Source: Euphorbia lathyris (Eukaryota; Streptophyta; Magnoliopsida; Malpighiales; Euphorbiaceae). Taken from it: a DNA stretch of 64,000 nucleotides. The notes beneath the pieces are model-generated. The model did no database searches. It was not told the DNA's origin and was given only the letters and a program-made list of their open reading frames with translations. Numbering within the stretch: the first letter of the stretch is position 1; every line of letters begins with the position of its first letter. This document shows, piece by piece, positions 42,820 to 55,226 of this stretch. A program made the translations under genes and the position numbers. The stretch spans positions 55,018,395 through 55,082,394 of the forward strand of contig NC_088912.1 in NCBI RefSeq assembly GCF_963576675.1, read 5' to 3'.

Positions 42820-43005
42820 TTTCTTACCTATATATATTTATCTATTATTATTATTATATTATATATACATATATTATATTATATATACATTATATATACA
42901 TATATATTATATTATATTATATATATATATTATATACATATTATCTATATATTATATATATATACATATATATATATATCTATATTTATATTTCATTTCA
43001 ATATT
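42820..43005. repeat. AT-rich low-complexity block in the viral leader region
   Basis: Irregular TATAT/TTA repeats between the poly(A) signal and the genome end. The original leader structure is probably scrambled by expansion of simple repeats. Confidence 0.7.
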
Positions 43006-43146
43006 CTCATCATCATTTTTGTCTTTTCCTGTTTTTTCCATATTCCCATTATTATCTTTTGTTTTTTCTATTTATTGGTTTTTAGAATATAGTCTATTAA
43101 TATTTCTGTGTTGTTTATTAGACCCCTTGGATCCGTGGGCGTGTTC

Positions 43147-43147
43147 T

Positions 43148-43203
<56 letters not shown>
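43147..43203. repeat. (AT)n microsatellite at the right viral junction
   Basis: About 27 AT units. The viral end ...TGTTCTGGTAT merges with the first AT units, so the junction cannot be placed to the base. Confidence 0.95.
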
Positions 43204-43205
<2 letters not shown>

Positions 43206-44047
43206 ATGAGGCACCCTAAAGAGGTATGTTCTATTACGGTCACCAATATTCTTATTGTCTTCAACCCCTTCTAAAACTCTTGATGTCTTAGGTATCGAAG
43301 TGAGTTTGTCGGACTCTTCCCCTTTTTGACCTACTATTCATCCTTTATGGACAATGTTTTAAAAATCAGACCGGACTAATCAGTTCAACCGCAAACCAGC
43401 ATTTGGAACCAGGATGAACTGATGAACCGATATCATTGACCATTTGAAACCAGGATGAACCGATGAACCGATATCAAACCGATGAACCGGCACGACTGGT
43501 TTTTTTAATCTATCCACTTGACAATTTATATCAAGTTTTCCTATGCGTCGTCCTTCAATTTCTCGATGTGGAAATTGGGGTGCTTGGAAGATTCTCACAC
43601 ACCACCACATTTCACACGCACAAAGATTATAGTGGGCCAAACTTTTAATTTCTTGTTGAAGGCTCTTTAAATTGCCATAATTGATTTCTCTAACCTTTAA
43701 GAGATGGGTAATGAACTCAGATCTATCAATAAATAAATCAACAGATTTAGGCTTACCTCTTATAACGCAAATCCATTGAACAGGAGCGGAATAATCAACT
43801 TTGGCTGCATATCACCGATCTATGAAGTTACTACACCGAAGGAGCAATCTTCATGGTTCCACGAACTAAGACACAACCCAAAAACAAAGGGGGCGACGGC
43901 TAAGTGAGAAGGAACAGAGGGATTGTCTTTGTGCAGTATCTTGTGTTATTAGGGTGTTAGGTTTAGCCTTCATAGCTATCTATTTATGGCTAGGTTAAAC
44001 CTAAAGGCCTAACCCTAACCCTAACTGATTAGGTTACGGGTGGGCCA
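43204..44047. other. Flanking sequence with no gene
   Basis: No long ORF or domain. A 41-bp imperfect tandem duplication (43402-43483, GGATGAACCGATGAACCGAT) sits in a block of GAACCG/ACTGG motifs resembling a hAT-type end. CCTAACCCTAACCCTAA at 44009-44025 is too short to be telomeric. Confidence 0.45.
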
Positions 44048-45418
44048 TGTTGGTCCCGTGTAACGTAGTAGGATTAGTTCCAAGGGGGGGTTAGGAACTA
44101 ATATAACTTTTTGCTTAATAATGCTGACTTAATTGAATGTTAGATATTTTAACTCAGCTTTAGGTCAGTAAGGCTGAGTGAGATGTAAGACAGCTTTAAT
44201 CAGATACTGACTAGAGCTGTTTTAATATTGAGTTGGGAAATAACACTTTAAGTTAGTTTCCAACTCAGCACGCTGGTTACTCAGCGTTGGCTTTTACAGA
44301 TTATTTACTGAGCAATTTTAAGCAAGAAACACATGCATATATATATATATATCGAGAGAAAGGGTTAGATATTACTCAGCAGACTTATCCTGGTTCGGCC
44401 TCACCACCTACGTCCAGTCCCCGGAATTCTTCCGAGCTTTTTCAATCCTCTACTAAGCTCTTTAAAGGTAGAGCACAAACCTTTTACAATAGCAACTGAG
44501 TATGCAAGAGTACCGTCCTCTATTCGTCTACTCAATCCTATCTACCACTGAACACTATAACCGAGTATTCAGATTTTCTCTACCATTGAGTACTATAACC
44601 GAGTACTCAGCTTCACTCTTCTAACCTTTTACAAATGATAAGAAATTGTTCTTAATACAACAAAGAACACTTTAGATGACAAAGTCAATCTAGACTTTTA
44701 CACAATGATTGGAATTGGGTGTAAGAGCTTGCTTTTTCTTTTCAAACAGCTTCTATTTTGGATTATCACTTAGTAAAGATTTCTCTTGTCTGTATATCTC
44801 TTGTATTTTTTTTCGTGTAAGATCCAAGTGATGATTTGGCCTATTTATAGCAATCTTTGTGGCTTCAATCATTTGAATTCTGATAAAGCCATTATATGAT
44901 AAACGGTCTTCTTCGTCATCACGTGGTCAGCTTCCAGAGCTGCATGCCAATCCCGTCTTCTATTTTTACCAGACGCCAGGTTCGCCAGTTTCATCTTCTT
45001 GCGCCAGGTTTGTCTTCTTGCCAAAAGTCAGACGGTCCATGCATCTCGAAAAGGTCTTTAAAACGGATTTCCAAGACTTCTGATTTGTGTCAGACCTTGT
45101 CTGTCAAGTTGACGGATCATTGACGTTGACTTGATTGTTACTCAGCTTGACTCAGCGGCTTCGCCTTCAAGCTTTTCTAAAGAAGACATTTCTTTCGTAA
45201 AACTGAGTTGCATTCCACTCAGCTTCCGCTGTGTGACTTCTTATGCTGACTTTGTTCTGTCTTTCTTTTATGGACTTTCAGTTCCTGTTCTCGTTAGTTA
45301 ACTTACTCAACATTGAACAAACACATCAGTATAATTAAATCAAAGCACTTAAATTTAATTGTTTTAATCATGGGAATAATTTTGTCAAATCAAAATCATG
45401 TGGAAAGGTGTTTCAACA
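44048..45418 (-). repeat. 3' LTR of a SIRE-like Copia element
   Basis: On minus the repeat begins TGTTGAAACACCTTTCC, directly after a polypurine tract, and ends ACACGGGACCAACA. A TATA motif (GCTATAAATAGGCC on minus, 44838-44851) lies in the middle, giving a U3-R-U5 layout. The second LTR is not in the window. Transcription from this LTR would run left toward the pararetrovirus. Confidence 0.65.
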
Positions 45419-45803
45419 AACTCCCCCATTTTGATGTTGGCAAAAGTATTCAATTACGGAACTCAGTGTTGAGGTTCCCCATGATAGTTGACCTTTTCTA
45501 TCTTTTGAAATTACTCCTCCATAAGGGTTGCATCTACTGACTTAGTTCAATTCTAAACCTTCTAAGATTTAATCAAAGTGAGCATAAGGTCAGCCTTCAG
45601 AGGTAGGTCAAATACTTGAAACATTTAGTCATTTACTCAGTTTTGATACTTAGTTAAGTTCAAGTATCAGAGTTGGGTTTATCAGAGTTGAGATATACTG
45701 AGTATATTTTACTTGTTTAATTTTTATGTTCACAAGTTTTAAGTTGTTATTCAATACGTAGTTACATGAGACAGATCAGCATATAAACACAGTATGTAAG
45801 CAT
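45419..45803 (-). mobile_element. Internal remnant of the SIRE-like Copia element with polypurine tract
   Basis: AAAATGGGGGAGT on minus (45421-45433) is the PPT typical of SIRE/Maximus Copia elements, preceded by TTTTGCCAACATC. The remaining 370 bp is non-coding. The sequence ends where the next retrotransposon inserts (45804). Confidence 0.65.
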
Positions 45804-47848
45804 TGAAGGAAAATAGGCAAACGTTTGGCAGCGGAAATATAAAAATTTTACCTATTTCCTACTCCCAAGATCCGTTAATCGTTATTTCATATAAGGAGGG
45901 ATTGAACATAAATACCTTTATGACGATCAATCTACCGTTGCAAACGAAGTGCCCACAACTTCAAAAGAGATGAAAACTGTCTACCAATCTGCCCCTATCC
46001 GAAAATACCTTCCAGACCTCCGAACGACAATCCCAACGGTGGAAACGTGAAAGAATATGTCTAGAAACTCCTGTCCAAAAATCGCGACGATCCGACGGTT
46101 CAATCTCCGGAAATCCGTGAAATCGTGAACTGGCCTGATGTAGGAGAAGCAAAACGAATTTCTCCTTTTGTATGTCTTTTCTACATTCATGAACATAACA
46201 AGACATATAAGTAAACGATTAGAATTCAACCAAGTAATAGCAATCAAGATATATTGCCTCTAATTAATCAACACAAGATCGAGGAGAAAAAGAAAGAGAT
46301 GAAATCAATTGATTCGGAAGCAATCGGTGGAATTCCGTCCTCTACTATAGTGGTCGAAATTCTCAGTCTGCGGGAGAGACTAGGGTTAGCCGAAATTTGC
46401 TAATAGGAAGGGTATAAATAACCTCTTGTATCTAAACCCTAGTTAGATAGAATTAGGTTACTTAATAAGAGTTATATTTGGAATAATACTCTTGTTATTA
46501 TTATCTATAATTATATCTAAATATAAAGATAATAATAACTTATTGATAGGATAATAATAGAAGCAATTTAATCTCATTAAACCTCCTAACTTATTTATCC
46601 TATAATTAATTTAATTCGCAATCATAATCTAATTATAATTGTTGTAAAATTAAATTAATTCATTTATGTTTTATCTACATAAAATTGCCCCCCCTATGTT
46701 ACTGGGCCTTGGTGGACTCAGTTGGGCTTCCATCAATTAATTAATATATGTTTCTCTTTTGGGCTCCAAGTCTTATGTGTGACCCATTAGGTTCTTATTG
46801 CTTCTAGTCGTATACAACTATTAAATTAATTCCTTAGAATTATATTTAATCTTTGCATAACGGAATGAGTACGCGAACTGTGATTGGCAGATCCGAAATA
46901 TTCCCTCAGAGCTATAAGAAGATAGGTTGATTCCGTCGTTGACCTTTCCGTATTAGTTACAGTATAATTCGATCCTTCATCAACTACATCCTTGAACAGA
47001 ATCTTATGACTATGGGCAAAGTCAAGTCATATATAGCGAGACGTTCATTTTACTTGTACAGGCCGAGTTAACTCCAATTAGATAGGTTAAGTGAAATCTG
47101 CATTTCAAGTCTTAAACTATCACCTTGCAAGGATTTAGAGTTAAGTCTTCCACAAGCGATCCTTGGACGTATCTCCCATTTATCAAGAGTGACAAATGCT
47201 CAATCCAATGTATAAATATCCTGCAATTACTTCCTGTGATACCCAACGTCTGCCGTTCACACCCCAGAGTCATCTCTGTTATGGATCGTGTTAGAACAGG
47301 ATCAAAGCATCACATTCCATAATCCAGAATCACTAATTAACATTCCTTTGAGTCTTAGGATTACTTATACCTATTCATACCAATGAGATGAACAGGTGAC
47401 AAGGATAAATCTACCCATCCTGTTGTCTCCAGTCGGGTCCCCAATCCTAATGAACCCCTTTTATTGGATCCATGTAACTGTCCAAATATCTGCATATCTG
47501 AAGCTTGTGAGATCAGCTCTCTATCTCGACAGAAGACATTGTTACATGCAAGTCTCAACAGTGATATGTCAATCCGTTATTCAAAACATATTACTTGACT
47601 TGGGGTGGTTTTAAGTTTATTAGTTTATTATAATGTTTCGTCTCACTTCATGCTTGTATGAACACTTTATAATCACTTTAAATAAACTTAAGGATTTCCT
47701 TTTATTAGACTTGTTTAGTTCTTTAAAGGAGGTTGCCTTCATACAGTTATAAAACCATATCTTATTAAAACAAATCACATAAAGAACAATTCATTTATAT
47801 TAGGTTTATATCCTGGAACAATTGTCTATAGGACACTAAACCCCAACA
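45804..47848 (-). repeat. 3' LTR of the old Copia element
   Basis: 2,045 bp; on minus it starts TGTTGGGGTTTAGTGTCC, preceded by AAGTGGGAGTA (the PPT), and ends ATTTTCCTTCA. Confidence 0.8.
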
Positions 47849-50800
47849 TACTCCCACTTGGACCAAAGCCAATTGTTTCCAAAAACATTCCCAAAAGCGT
47901 TCGCATGACCACCGTGAACCTTTTGGGGTAAGGCATTCTTTAAATGGATCTATAAGTTTGTCCTTTTATGGGCACTCCATTTTGATTCTCACATCTACTC
48001 TTGTTGTTATCTCTCGGTAGAGATAGTAACGACTGAGGTAGTGTTTGGATGTATTATGAGACTACGGGTCCTTGGCAAGAGCAACAACTCTATTGTTAAT
48101 CTTATTAACAATGTTAGGTACCCCACCTAGTTCATTAATGAACTACCTTTCCAAACTTCCTATCAGCTGCTTCCAAAGCTGCTACATAATCTGATTTTGA
48201 CCTTTGGCTCAGCTACGGTTTCCTGCTTGGAACTATTCCAGCTAACCGTACCTCTTTCAGAATCATCTTCATCTGTTTGATGACTTATATCCGCAAGTCT
48301 CCAACTTTCAATTTATCATCTCCATATATACTTGGAACATGTCCATAGTTTATCTTAAGTACTTAAGATTGTCCTTGACAACAATCCAGTGATCATCACT
48401 TGGATTGACCTATAATCGACTTTGTCATGCTAAAGTAACAATGATGTTAGGTCTAGTGCGAAAACGCTTTGAGCACTTTGTTAATGCATTTAGACTGGGA
48501 GGGGTCAAGCAGCCTTGATCTTTAATCTTTAAGATGCTTCTCCTAAGTCTATTATGGAGAATTTTATCCGATAACCAAAATTTTCACCAATTGCAGTGTA
48601 GCTATGTCGTTCCCATTAGTAGAATATCATCGAAATGTCATACTAAGTAAACGACCAAGCTCCCACTAGTTTACATGTAAAGGCTCATATAAGCTCCCAC
48701 TAGTTTACATGTATAGGTTTGCAAGAGTCTCCTCATAAGCTGTAGGTTCATCGTCTAATACTTGAACCTCTTCATTGTCTCCCACTAGAAATCCAAATCT
48801 CTTTGGGATTTCATCGGGTCCCATTAGAAATCCAAAATCTCTTAGGGATTTTGATGAACTTGACCAGTCCTATGAGTTAGTAATGTCACCAGTGTCTCAT
48901 CTTGTGAGACAGATCCGTGTTCCACCATCGCTTCCGCTATTTCAGCCTATCCTTCCTTTTGAACTTCATCAAGTTCAATAATGCTTTCTATTTGTGTTTC
49001 TAGAAGAAACTCTTTCTCTAGAAGTATAGTGTCTTTGGATACTGTTACTTTCGATCATCTGGATGATAGAAGTAATCTCCTACTTTTGTTTCGGATATCC
49101 AATGAAGAAGTATTTGTTAGATTTAGAATCTAACTTATCTGATGTTATGTGTTTAACATATGCTGACCACCCCCAAACTCTCATAAAAGAGAAACTGGGT
49201 TTCTTTTTCCATGAACAATTCAAATGGAATAGAACTGGCGGATTTTGTGGATACTCGGTTTAAGGTACATAACGCGGTTTCCAAGGTGTAGCCCTAGAAC
49301 ATCTTTGGAAGAGAGGTTATGCTCATCATGGATTGTACTATATCTAAAAGAGTACAATTTCTCCTTTCAGATACATCGTGGTGTATACGGAGGAGTCCAT
49401 ATTGTTAATGAATCCATATTCATTTAGATAATTCAGGAAAACATTTGAAAAATATTCTCTACCTCGATCTAATCCAAATAGTCTTTCTTGTTTGAATCAT
49501 TTGAACTTTCTCAAAAGCTTCTGACTTATGCTTCATCAAGAAGATGTATCAATATCTGGTATGATCATCTTATAAAACTAATGAAGTGACTGAACCTTTC
49601 TCTTTGCTTGTGTTGACATATGACTAACTACATCTGAATGTACTAGTCCTAGAGTGTCTGATACACATGCTCCTTTATTGCTAAAGGGTGTCTTTGTCAT
49701 CTTTGCCTTTAAACAAGACTTACATGTGTCCATTGATTCAAAAATCAACTGAGTTTATAAGCTCATTCTTGATGAAGCTTGAACATGTGTTTTCCGTTTA
49801 TATGGCCTAGGTGACAATCCCACAAGTAGGTTGAATTATCTATCTTTTAATTCCAAATGTAAAAGCACCATCCTGACCCGTCTTCTAGAGAGAGTCTAAG
49901 TACTTCTTATAGTTCTTCTTCCATTTCCTTACCATGTTGGTGGCATTCCCTACTTGCTTTTATTGACTTGGGTTCTTTAGAATTGGGAAACTTCCCTTTT
50001 CTCTCGTGAGATCCCTCAATACCAAGTGCTGACATCACTTTCTTAAGATTTGGGCTCAACTGACTTGAGCATATTCAAGAGCTCTTCTATAGAGGTCTTT
50101 GAGTTTATTCATGATGAGCTTATGAATAAATCTGCAGAACTAAGTCAACACTTAATTCAAATCTAATACTAGAAAGTTTCGGTGATGTAGTCAATCGTCT
50201 TGACACAAAGTGCCATAGCTGCAAGTGTGGTACATCTTGTACGTTCGTCATCTGATTGGTGCTTCCAGCAAACATCAATCCTTTTGGCAGGAGCATCATC
50301 TACTAGGGCATTGGGCATCGGCATGTCCAATCTTTTCGAACTTCAAAACAATTTTGAGTTTGCCAAAGTAGTCGGTGAATTTTGAACTATTCAATTTGTT
50401 ATCGGTTAAAATATTATGTAGATCCATTTTAGATATGATGATTCAGAGTATTTACTTTAACTTGAGAGTGAGATAGAGTGACGTATGTTTATTCATTTGC
50501 TTTAAAGTATATTAATTTAAAATTATAGATCTTTTAATTCATTTTAAATTGCTCCCACTATTTTGCCAAATTAATAGCCCTCCATATTAATTCGAAGAAT
50601 TTCACAAATCCTTTAGTGAGCTAGGATCCTAACTCCTGAGATTTCACCTTGAGTTTGCTCAACAAGCTAGTCTCATTCGTTAGGTAGATTCATGTAATCA
50701 ATCACATCTTTAATGTGATTCCTAGGTTATTGGGTTACTAACCACATTAGTAACTAATATGCTATTCATATTAATCCCAACCATATTGCCCATTAGTTTA

Positions 50801-52631
50801 TGATAACATGGGTTTGCCCATCCAATTATCATAATCTAATTTAAGTATTACCCCATATTCATGAAATAACGATTTTCGATAATTCAGGTGTTACCATAAG
50901 ACCCCGAGCTTGAGTTTGCTCAACAACCCAAAGGCCCCCAGTACTGCCGACTGAATTATAATATTAGGGAGGGGCAACCGATTTTAATAACTTGCTTATT
51001 TACTTAACTTTTAATTAGTGAGGGATTTTTATTTTAAGTCTCATAATCTAACTTAGTCTTGATTTGCTTTAGCATACATCAGACACAAACATTGGTGTTA
51101 TGGACATATTATCTAAATTATTCCGTCGAGCCAGAGACGGAATAAAAGGCCAAACCTAGGGAAATACTAACTATTACATATTTCTCTTTAGGTCCTCCGT
51201 CTTCTCCATGGCGCCTTGAAATTACATATTAATTTCTATACTACTAAAGAAAACTTCAATTAACTTGAAGGGAATTAGATGAGATGAGAAATTACAATAG
51301 ATAGTAGATAAGCAGGACTCGCAGGCCCTATTTCAAAAATACCAAAAGACTAAATAGAGGGTCCAAATATGTCCATAACTCCAAACATACATAGACTCAA
51401 TTAAATAAATTTAATTGGTTGATTACATAAAATACTTATGTAATATTTAGGTTAATCACATTAACTCATCAAATTAACTTTCATCCAATTTTAATTCTAT
51501 CAGTTTCGTATCTTCTATATTAACCTATTGGATTAATACAACTATACAAAACTTTATTAATTATTTGTGTTCAATTATTTTACCAAGATTATTTAACGTG
51601 TTTAAATCAACCGTATCAAATACAAATAATTAAACTTTGTAAAATCAATTCCAGAACACAAAACTTTTAAGACGAGAGATTATACATCATTGTGTTTAAT
51701 CATTTTACCAAAACCGTTTAAAGTAATTAACTAATATATCAAGTATATTTACGGTTTGCAAAATCAAATTAAAACACATACCACTACCATATCCTTTTTA
51801 TTAATTATAACGATTAATAAATTTATATAGGTTGATTCGTTGTTTCTAAATTTTAATTTTGTATCAATGAAATAGTTTATCTAATTAACCGTATTAAAAC
51901 ATCTTAATTAGACAACTGAATTCAATCTATACAATTTAAAATAGACAACGATCAAAATCAAGTGGATCAATTAATTCTATATATATTAATTTTAGTTTTC
52001 TGAAAAACCCAAAATATTCAGGAAAAAGTAAAACCAAAAATCAGGGGTCGAAACTTGATTCGTCCCCATCGCGGATCGCATCCGCGACGCTGGCGGTGTT
52101 GCTGCCAAAGGGGCAGCAACATAACCGCCCATTCAAAAAGAAGCAGCAGCTCAAAAGAGCTGCTACCTCGAAGTTGTTGATGCCAACATAAACCTTTTTT
52201 TTATTAAATTAAATTAAAATTCTTTTAATTAAATAAAACTTTATTTAAACTAAAACTTGTTTTAAATTAAAACTCTTTTAATTAAAACCTTAAATTTTAA
52301 TTTCGAATATATACATATAAAACTCAGTTTATATTTACACAACCTTTTCCAAATATATATCTAATTAATCGTTTCTAACCGTTTCATTTAAATCGTTAAT
52401 AAAATCAAAATTTTCAAAGATTAATCGAATTAACTCTTTTAACGATTCAAACGGTTAAACCCTTAATCCACAAAACATGTATATCTTAATCTCATCTTAA
52501 CCATTTATCTTTAGATTAATTAACCGAATCAAATTGATTAATTAACCTAACAATAAATCTATTCAATCTGATTGAAAACCCTTTTATTTTCATATATGAA
52601 ATAACGGATTTAACGCAGGCTCTGATACCAC
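47849..52631 (-). pseudogene. Decayed Copia gag-pol region
   Basis: Minus-strand fragments with many stops. Gag-like at about 49900-50400 (DDAPAKRIDVCWKHQSDDER, LKSVEPK). Integrase end at about 49150-49310 (GYTLETALCTLNRVSTKSAS, IPFELFMEKE). RT active-site trace FDDILLMGND near 48610, followed by an RNase H-proximal trace. About 2 kb between PBS and gag is AT-rich and non-coding. No product is possible. Confidence 0.65.
52618..52630 (-). promoter_or_regulatory. Primer-binding site (tRNA-iMet) of the old Copia element
   Basis: TGGTATCAGAGCC on minus, one base inside the end of the right LTR. Confidence 0.85.
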
Positions 52632-54492
52632 TGAAGGAAAATAGGCAAACGTTTGACAGCGGAAATATAAAATTTTTACCTATTTCCTATTCCCAAGATC
52701 CGTTAATCGTTATTTCATATAAGGAGGGATTGAACATAAATACCTTTATGACGATCAATCTACCGTTGCAAACGAATTGCCCACAACTTCAAAAGAGATG
52801 GAAAATGTCTACCAATCTGCCCCTATCCGAAAAGACCTTCCAGACCTCCGAACGATAATCCCAACGGTGGAAACGTGGAAGAATATTCTAGAAGCTCCTG
52901 TCCAAAAATCGCGACGATCCGACGGTTCAATCTCCGGGAATCCGCGAAATCATGAACTAACCTGATGTAGGAGAAACAAAACGAATTTCTCCTTTTGTAT
53001 GTCTTTTCTACATTCATGAACATAACAAGACATATAAGTAAACGATTAGAATTCAACCAAGTAATAGCAATCAAGATAGATTGCCTCTAATTAATCAACA
53101 CAAGATCAAGGAGAAAAAGAAAGAGATGAAATCAATTGATTCGGAAGCAATCGGTGGAATTCCGTCCTCTACTATAGTGGTCGAAATTCTCAGTCTGCGG
53201 GAGAGACTAGGGTTAGCCGAAATTTGCTAATAGAACCTCTTGTATCTAAACCCTAGTTAGATAGAATTAGGTTACTTAATAAGAGTTATATTTGGAATAA
53301 TACTCTTGTTATTATTATCTATAATTATATCTAAATATAAAGATAATAATAACTTATTGATAGGATAATAATAGAAGCAATTTAATCTCATTAAACCTCC
53401 TAACTTATTTATCCTATAATTAATTTAATTCGCAATCATAATATAATTATCATTGTTGCAAAATTAAATTAATTCATTTATGTTTTATCTACATAAAATC
53501 GCCCCCATATGTTACTGGGCCTTGGTGGACTCAGTTGGGCTTCCATCAATTAATTAATATCTGTTTCTCTTTTGGGCTCCAAGTCTTATGTGTGACCCAT
53601 TAGGTTCTTATTGCTTCTAGCCGTATACAACTATTAAATTAATTCCTTAGAATTATATTTAATCTTTGCATAACGGAATGAGTACGCGAACTGTGATTGG
53701 CAGATCCGAAACATTCCCCCAGAGCTATAAGAAGACAGGTTGATTCCGTCGTTGACCTTTCCGTATTAGTTACAGTATAATTCGATCCTTCATCAACTAC
53801 ATCCTTGAACATAATCTTATGACTATGGGCAATGTCAAGTCATATATAGCGAGACGTTCGTTTTACTTGTAGAGGCCGAGTTAACTCCAATTAGATAGGT
53901 TAAGTGAAATCTGCATTTCAAGTCTTAAGCTATCACCTTGCAAGGATTTAGAGTTAAGTCTTCCACAAGCGATCCTTGGACGTATCTCCCATTTATCAAG
54001 AGTGACAAATGCTCAATCCAATGTATAACTATCCTGCAATTACTTCCTGTGATACCCAACGTATGCCGTTCACACTGCAGAGTCATCTCTGTTATGGATC
54101 GTGTTACAACAGGATCAAAGCATCACATTCCATAATCCAGAATCACTAATTAACATTCCTTTGAGTCTTAGGATTACTTATACCTATTAATACCAATGAG
54201 ATGAACAGGTGACAAGGATAAATCTACCCATCCTGTTGTCTCAAGTCGGGTCCCCAATCCTAATGAACCCCTTTCATTGGATCCATGTAATTGTCCAGAT
54301 ATCTGCATATTTGAAGCTTGTGAGATCAGCTCTCTATCTCGACAGAAGACATTGTTACATGCAAGTCTCAACAGTGATATGTCAATCCCTTATTCAAAAC
54401 ATATTACTTGACTTGGGGTGGTTTTAAGTTTATTAGTTTATTATAATGTTCCGTCTCACTTCATGCTTGTATGAACACTTTATAATCACTTT
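52632..54492 (-). repeat. 5' LTR of the old Copia element, truncated by a nested insertion
   Basis: Matches 45804 to about 47670 of the 3' LTR, with scattered substitutions and a gap of about 16 bp near 53235. It stops at ...AATCACTTT, where TGATAACTTGCTGG of the Tat LTR begins. Confidence 0.82.
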
Positions 54493-54961
54493 TGATAACT
54501 TGCTGGATCCGCTTTGATGTTCTTTGCCGGAGTTACCTGCAAAACAAAACCGGAGACAGGATCTCCGGGAAAACTCTCCGACGATCAAGTCAGTTTTTGT
54601 AAGGATGAGTCTATAATTTAGCAATAGTTCTGTGGGAAAAAAAAGTATCAACGTACCTCCTCCCTTATTCTTAAGGCCTTTTATAGGTATTTTTTGGGTA
54701 ACCGCCGAGGGCGGTTACTCCTTAGTGGGCCACGTTCTGAGGGCGGTTCCCCCTTTTTAGGCCATGTCCCTTTCGTGGTTTTCATGGCAACGAACGTGGT
54801 TCTGAGTGGGAGTCTTGTCGCTCCGTTTAGGAATTAGGGGCGGTTTACTCACTGCGCCCGCTTCCTTCATTCGGGTCCCGTCCAATCTTAGCCCATGGAG
54901 CTTTAATATGGGCTGGGCTTGCGAAATGAGTATAACCCGTTTTGGGCTTCGCGGGTTATCA
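54493..54961 (-). repeat. 3' LTR of the Tat element
   Basis: 469 bp with perfect 7-bp inverted ends (TGATAAC/GTTATCA). The polypurine tract ACCAAGGGGGAGGCATG lies immediately before it on minus (54962-54978). Confidence 0.88.
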
Positions 54962-54978
54962 CATGCCTCCCCCTTGGT
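54962..54978 (-). promoter_or_regulatory. Polypurine tract of the Tat element
   Basis: ACCAAGGGGGAGGCATG on minus, directly adjoining the LTR start; the plus-strand DNA primer site. Confidence 0.8.
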
Positions 54979-55226
54979 CTAGCAAGAGCCCTTTTAGGGT
55001 CTTTTTATAGGGGACGCTTCGTCTTTGTCCGATTATTTCAAAGTCCTTGAATTTGTGCATTTCTCCTCTTTCGTTTTCTCCGGCGTCGACCTTTTAATTC
55101 CGTTACTTCTTTTCCGGCGTTGACCTCTTAATCCCGTCACTTCACTGTGTTGTCTCTTTCATGTAAGTTTTTCTTTTCACATTTGCTCCTTGTTCGGCTT
55201 TTTGCTTCTGTTTTCTTTTATCGATC

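Larger units (their letters stand above)
34469..43152 (+). mobile_element. Endogenous pararetrovirus (Caulimoviridae), genome-length copy
   Basis: About 8.68 kb from the tRNA-Met primer site (34469) to the same site's first bases (43147-43152), i.e. one linearised circular genome. Order: leader, polyprotein frame (movement protein, capsid, CCHC, protease, RT, RNase H), a second ORF of unknown function, then an intergenic region with promoter and poly(A) signal. No integrase and no LTRs, as expected for the family. A single large ORF plus one downstream ORF resembles florendoviruses; petuviruses lack the second ORF. The polyprotein carries four in-frame stops, so this copy cannot make it whole. 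Confidence 0.9.
45804..54492 (-). mobile_element. Old Copia retrotransposon, 5' LTR interrupted by a Tat element
   Basis: Direct repeats of about 2 kb begin TGAAGGAAAATAGGCAAACG at 45804 and 52632. PBS GTGGTATCAGAGCC lies just inside the right copy. Internal sequence has only decayed Copia coding traces in gag-integrase-RT order on minus. The right LTR is cut at 54492, where the Tat LTR starts; its missing 3' portion should reappear beyond the window. The LTRs remain highly similar while the coding region is heavily decayed, so an already defective copy may have been moved in trans. Confidence 0.8.

Noticed and set aside
34469..43152. Copia or Gypsy retrotransposon for the RT-bearing locus
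   Set aside because: No LTRs, no integrase; 30K-type movement protein and circular-genome layout fit a pararetrovirus.
42792..43204. ORFs rich in Ile and Tyr
   Set aside because: Translations of AT-repeat DNA with no coding meaning.
44009..44025. Telomere-like CCTAACCCTAACCCTAA
   Set aside because: Two and a half units only; chance or an interstitial trace, not a telomere.
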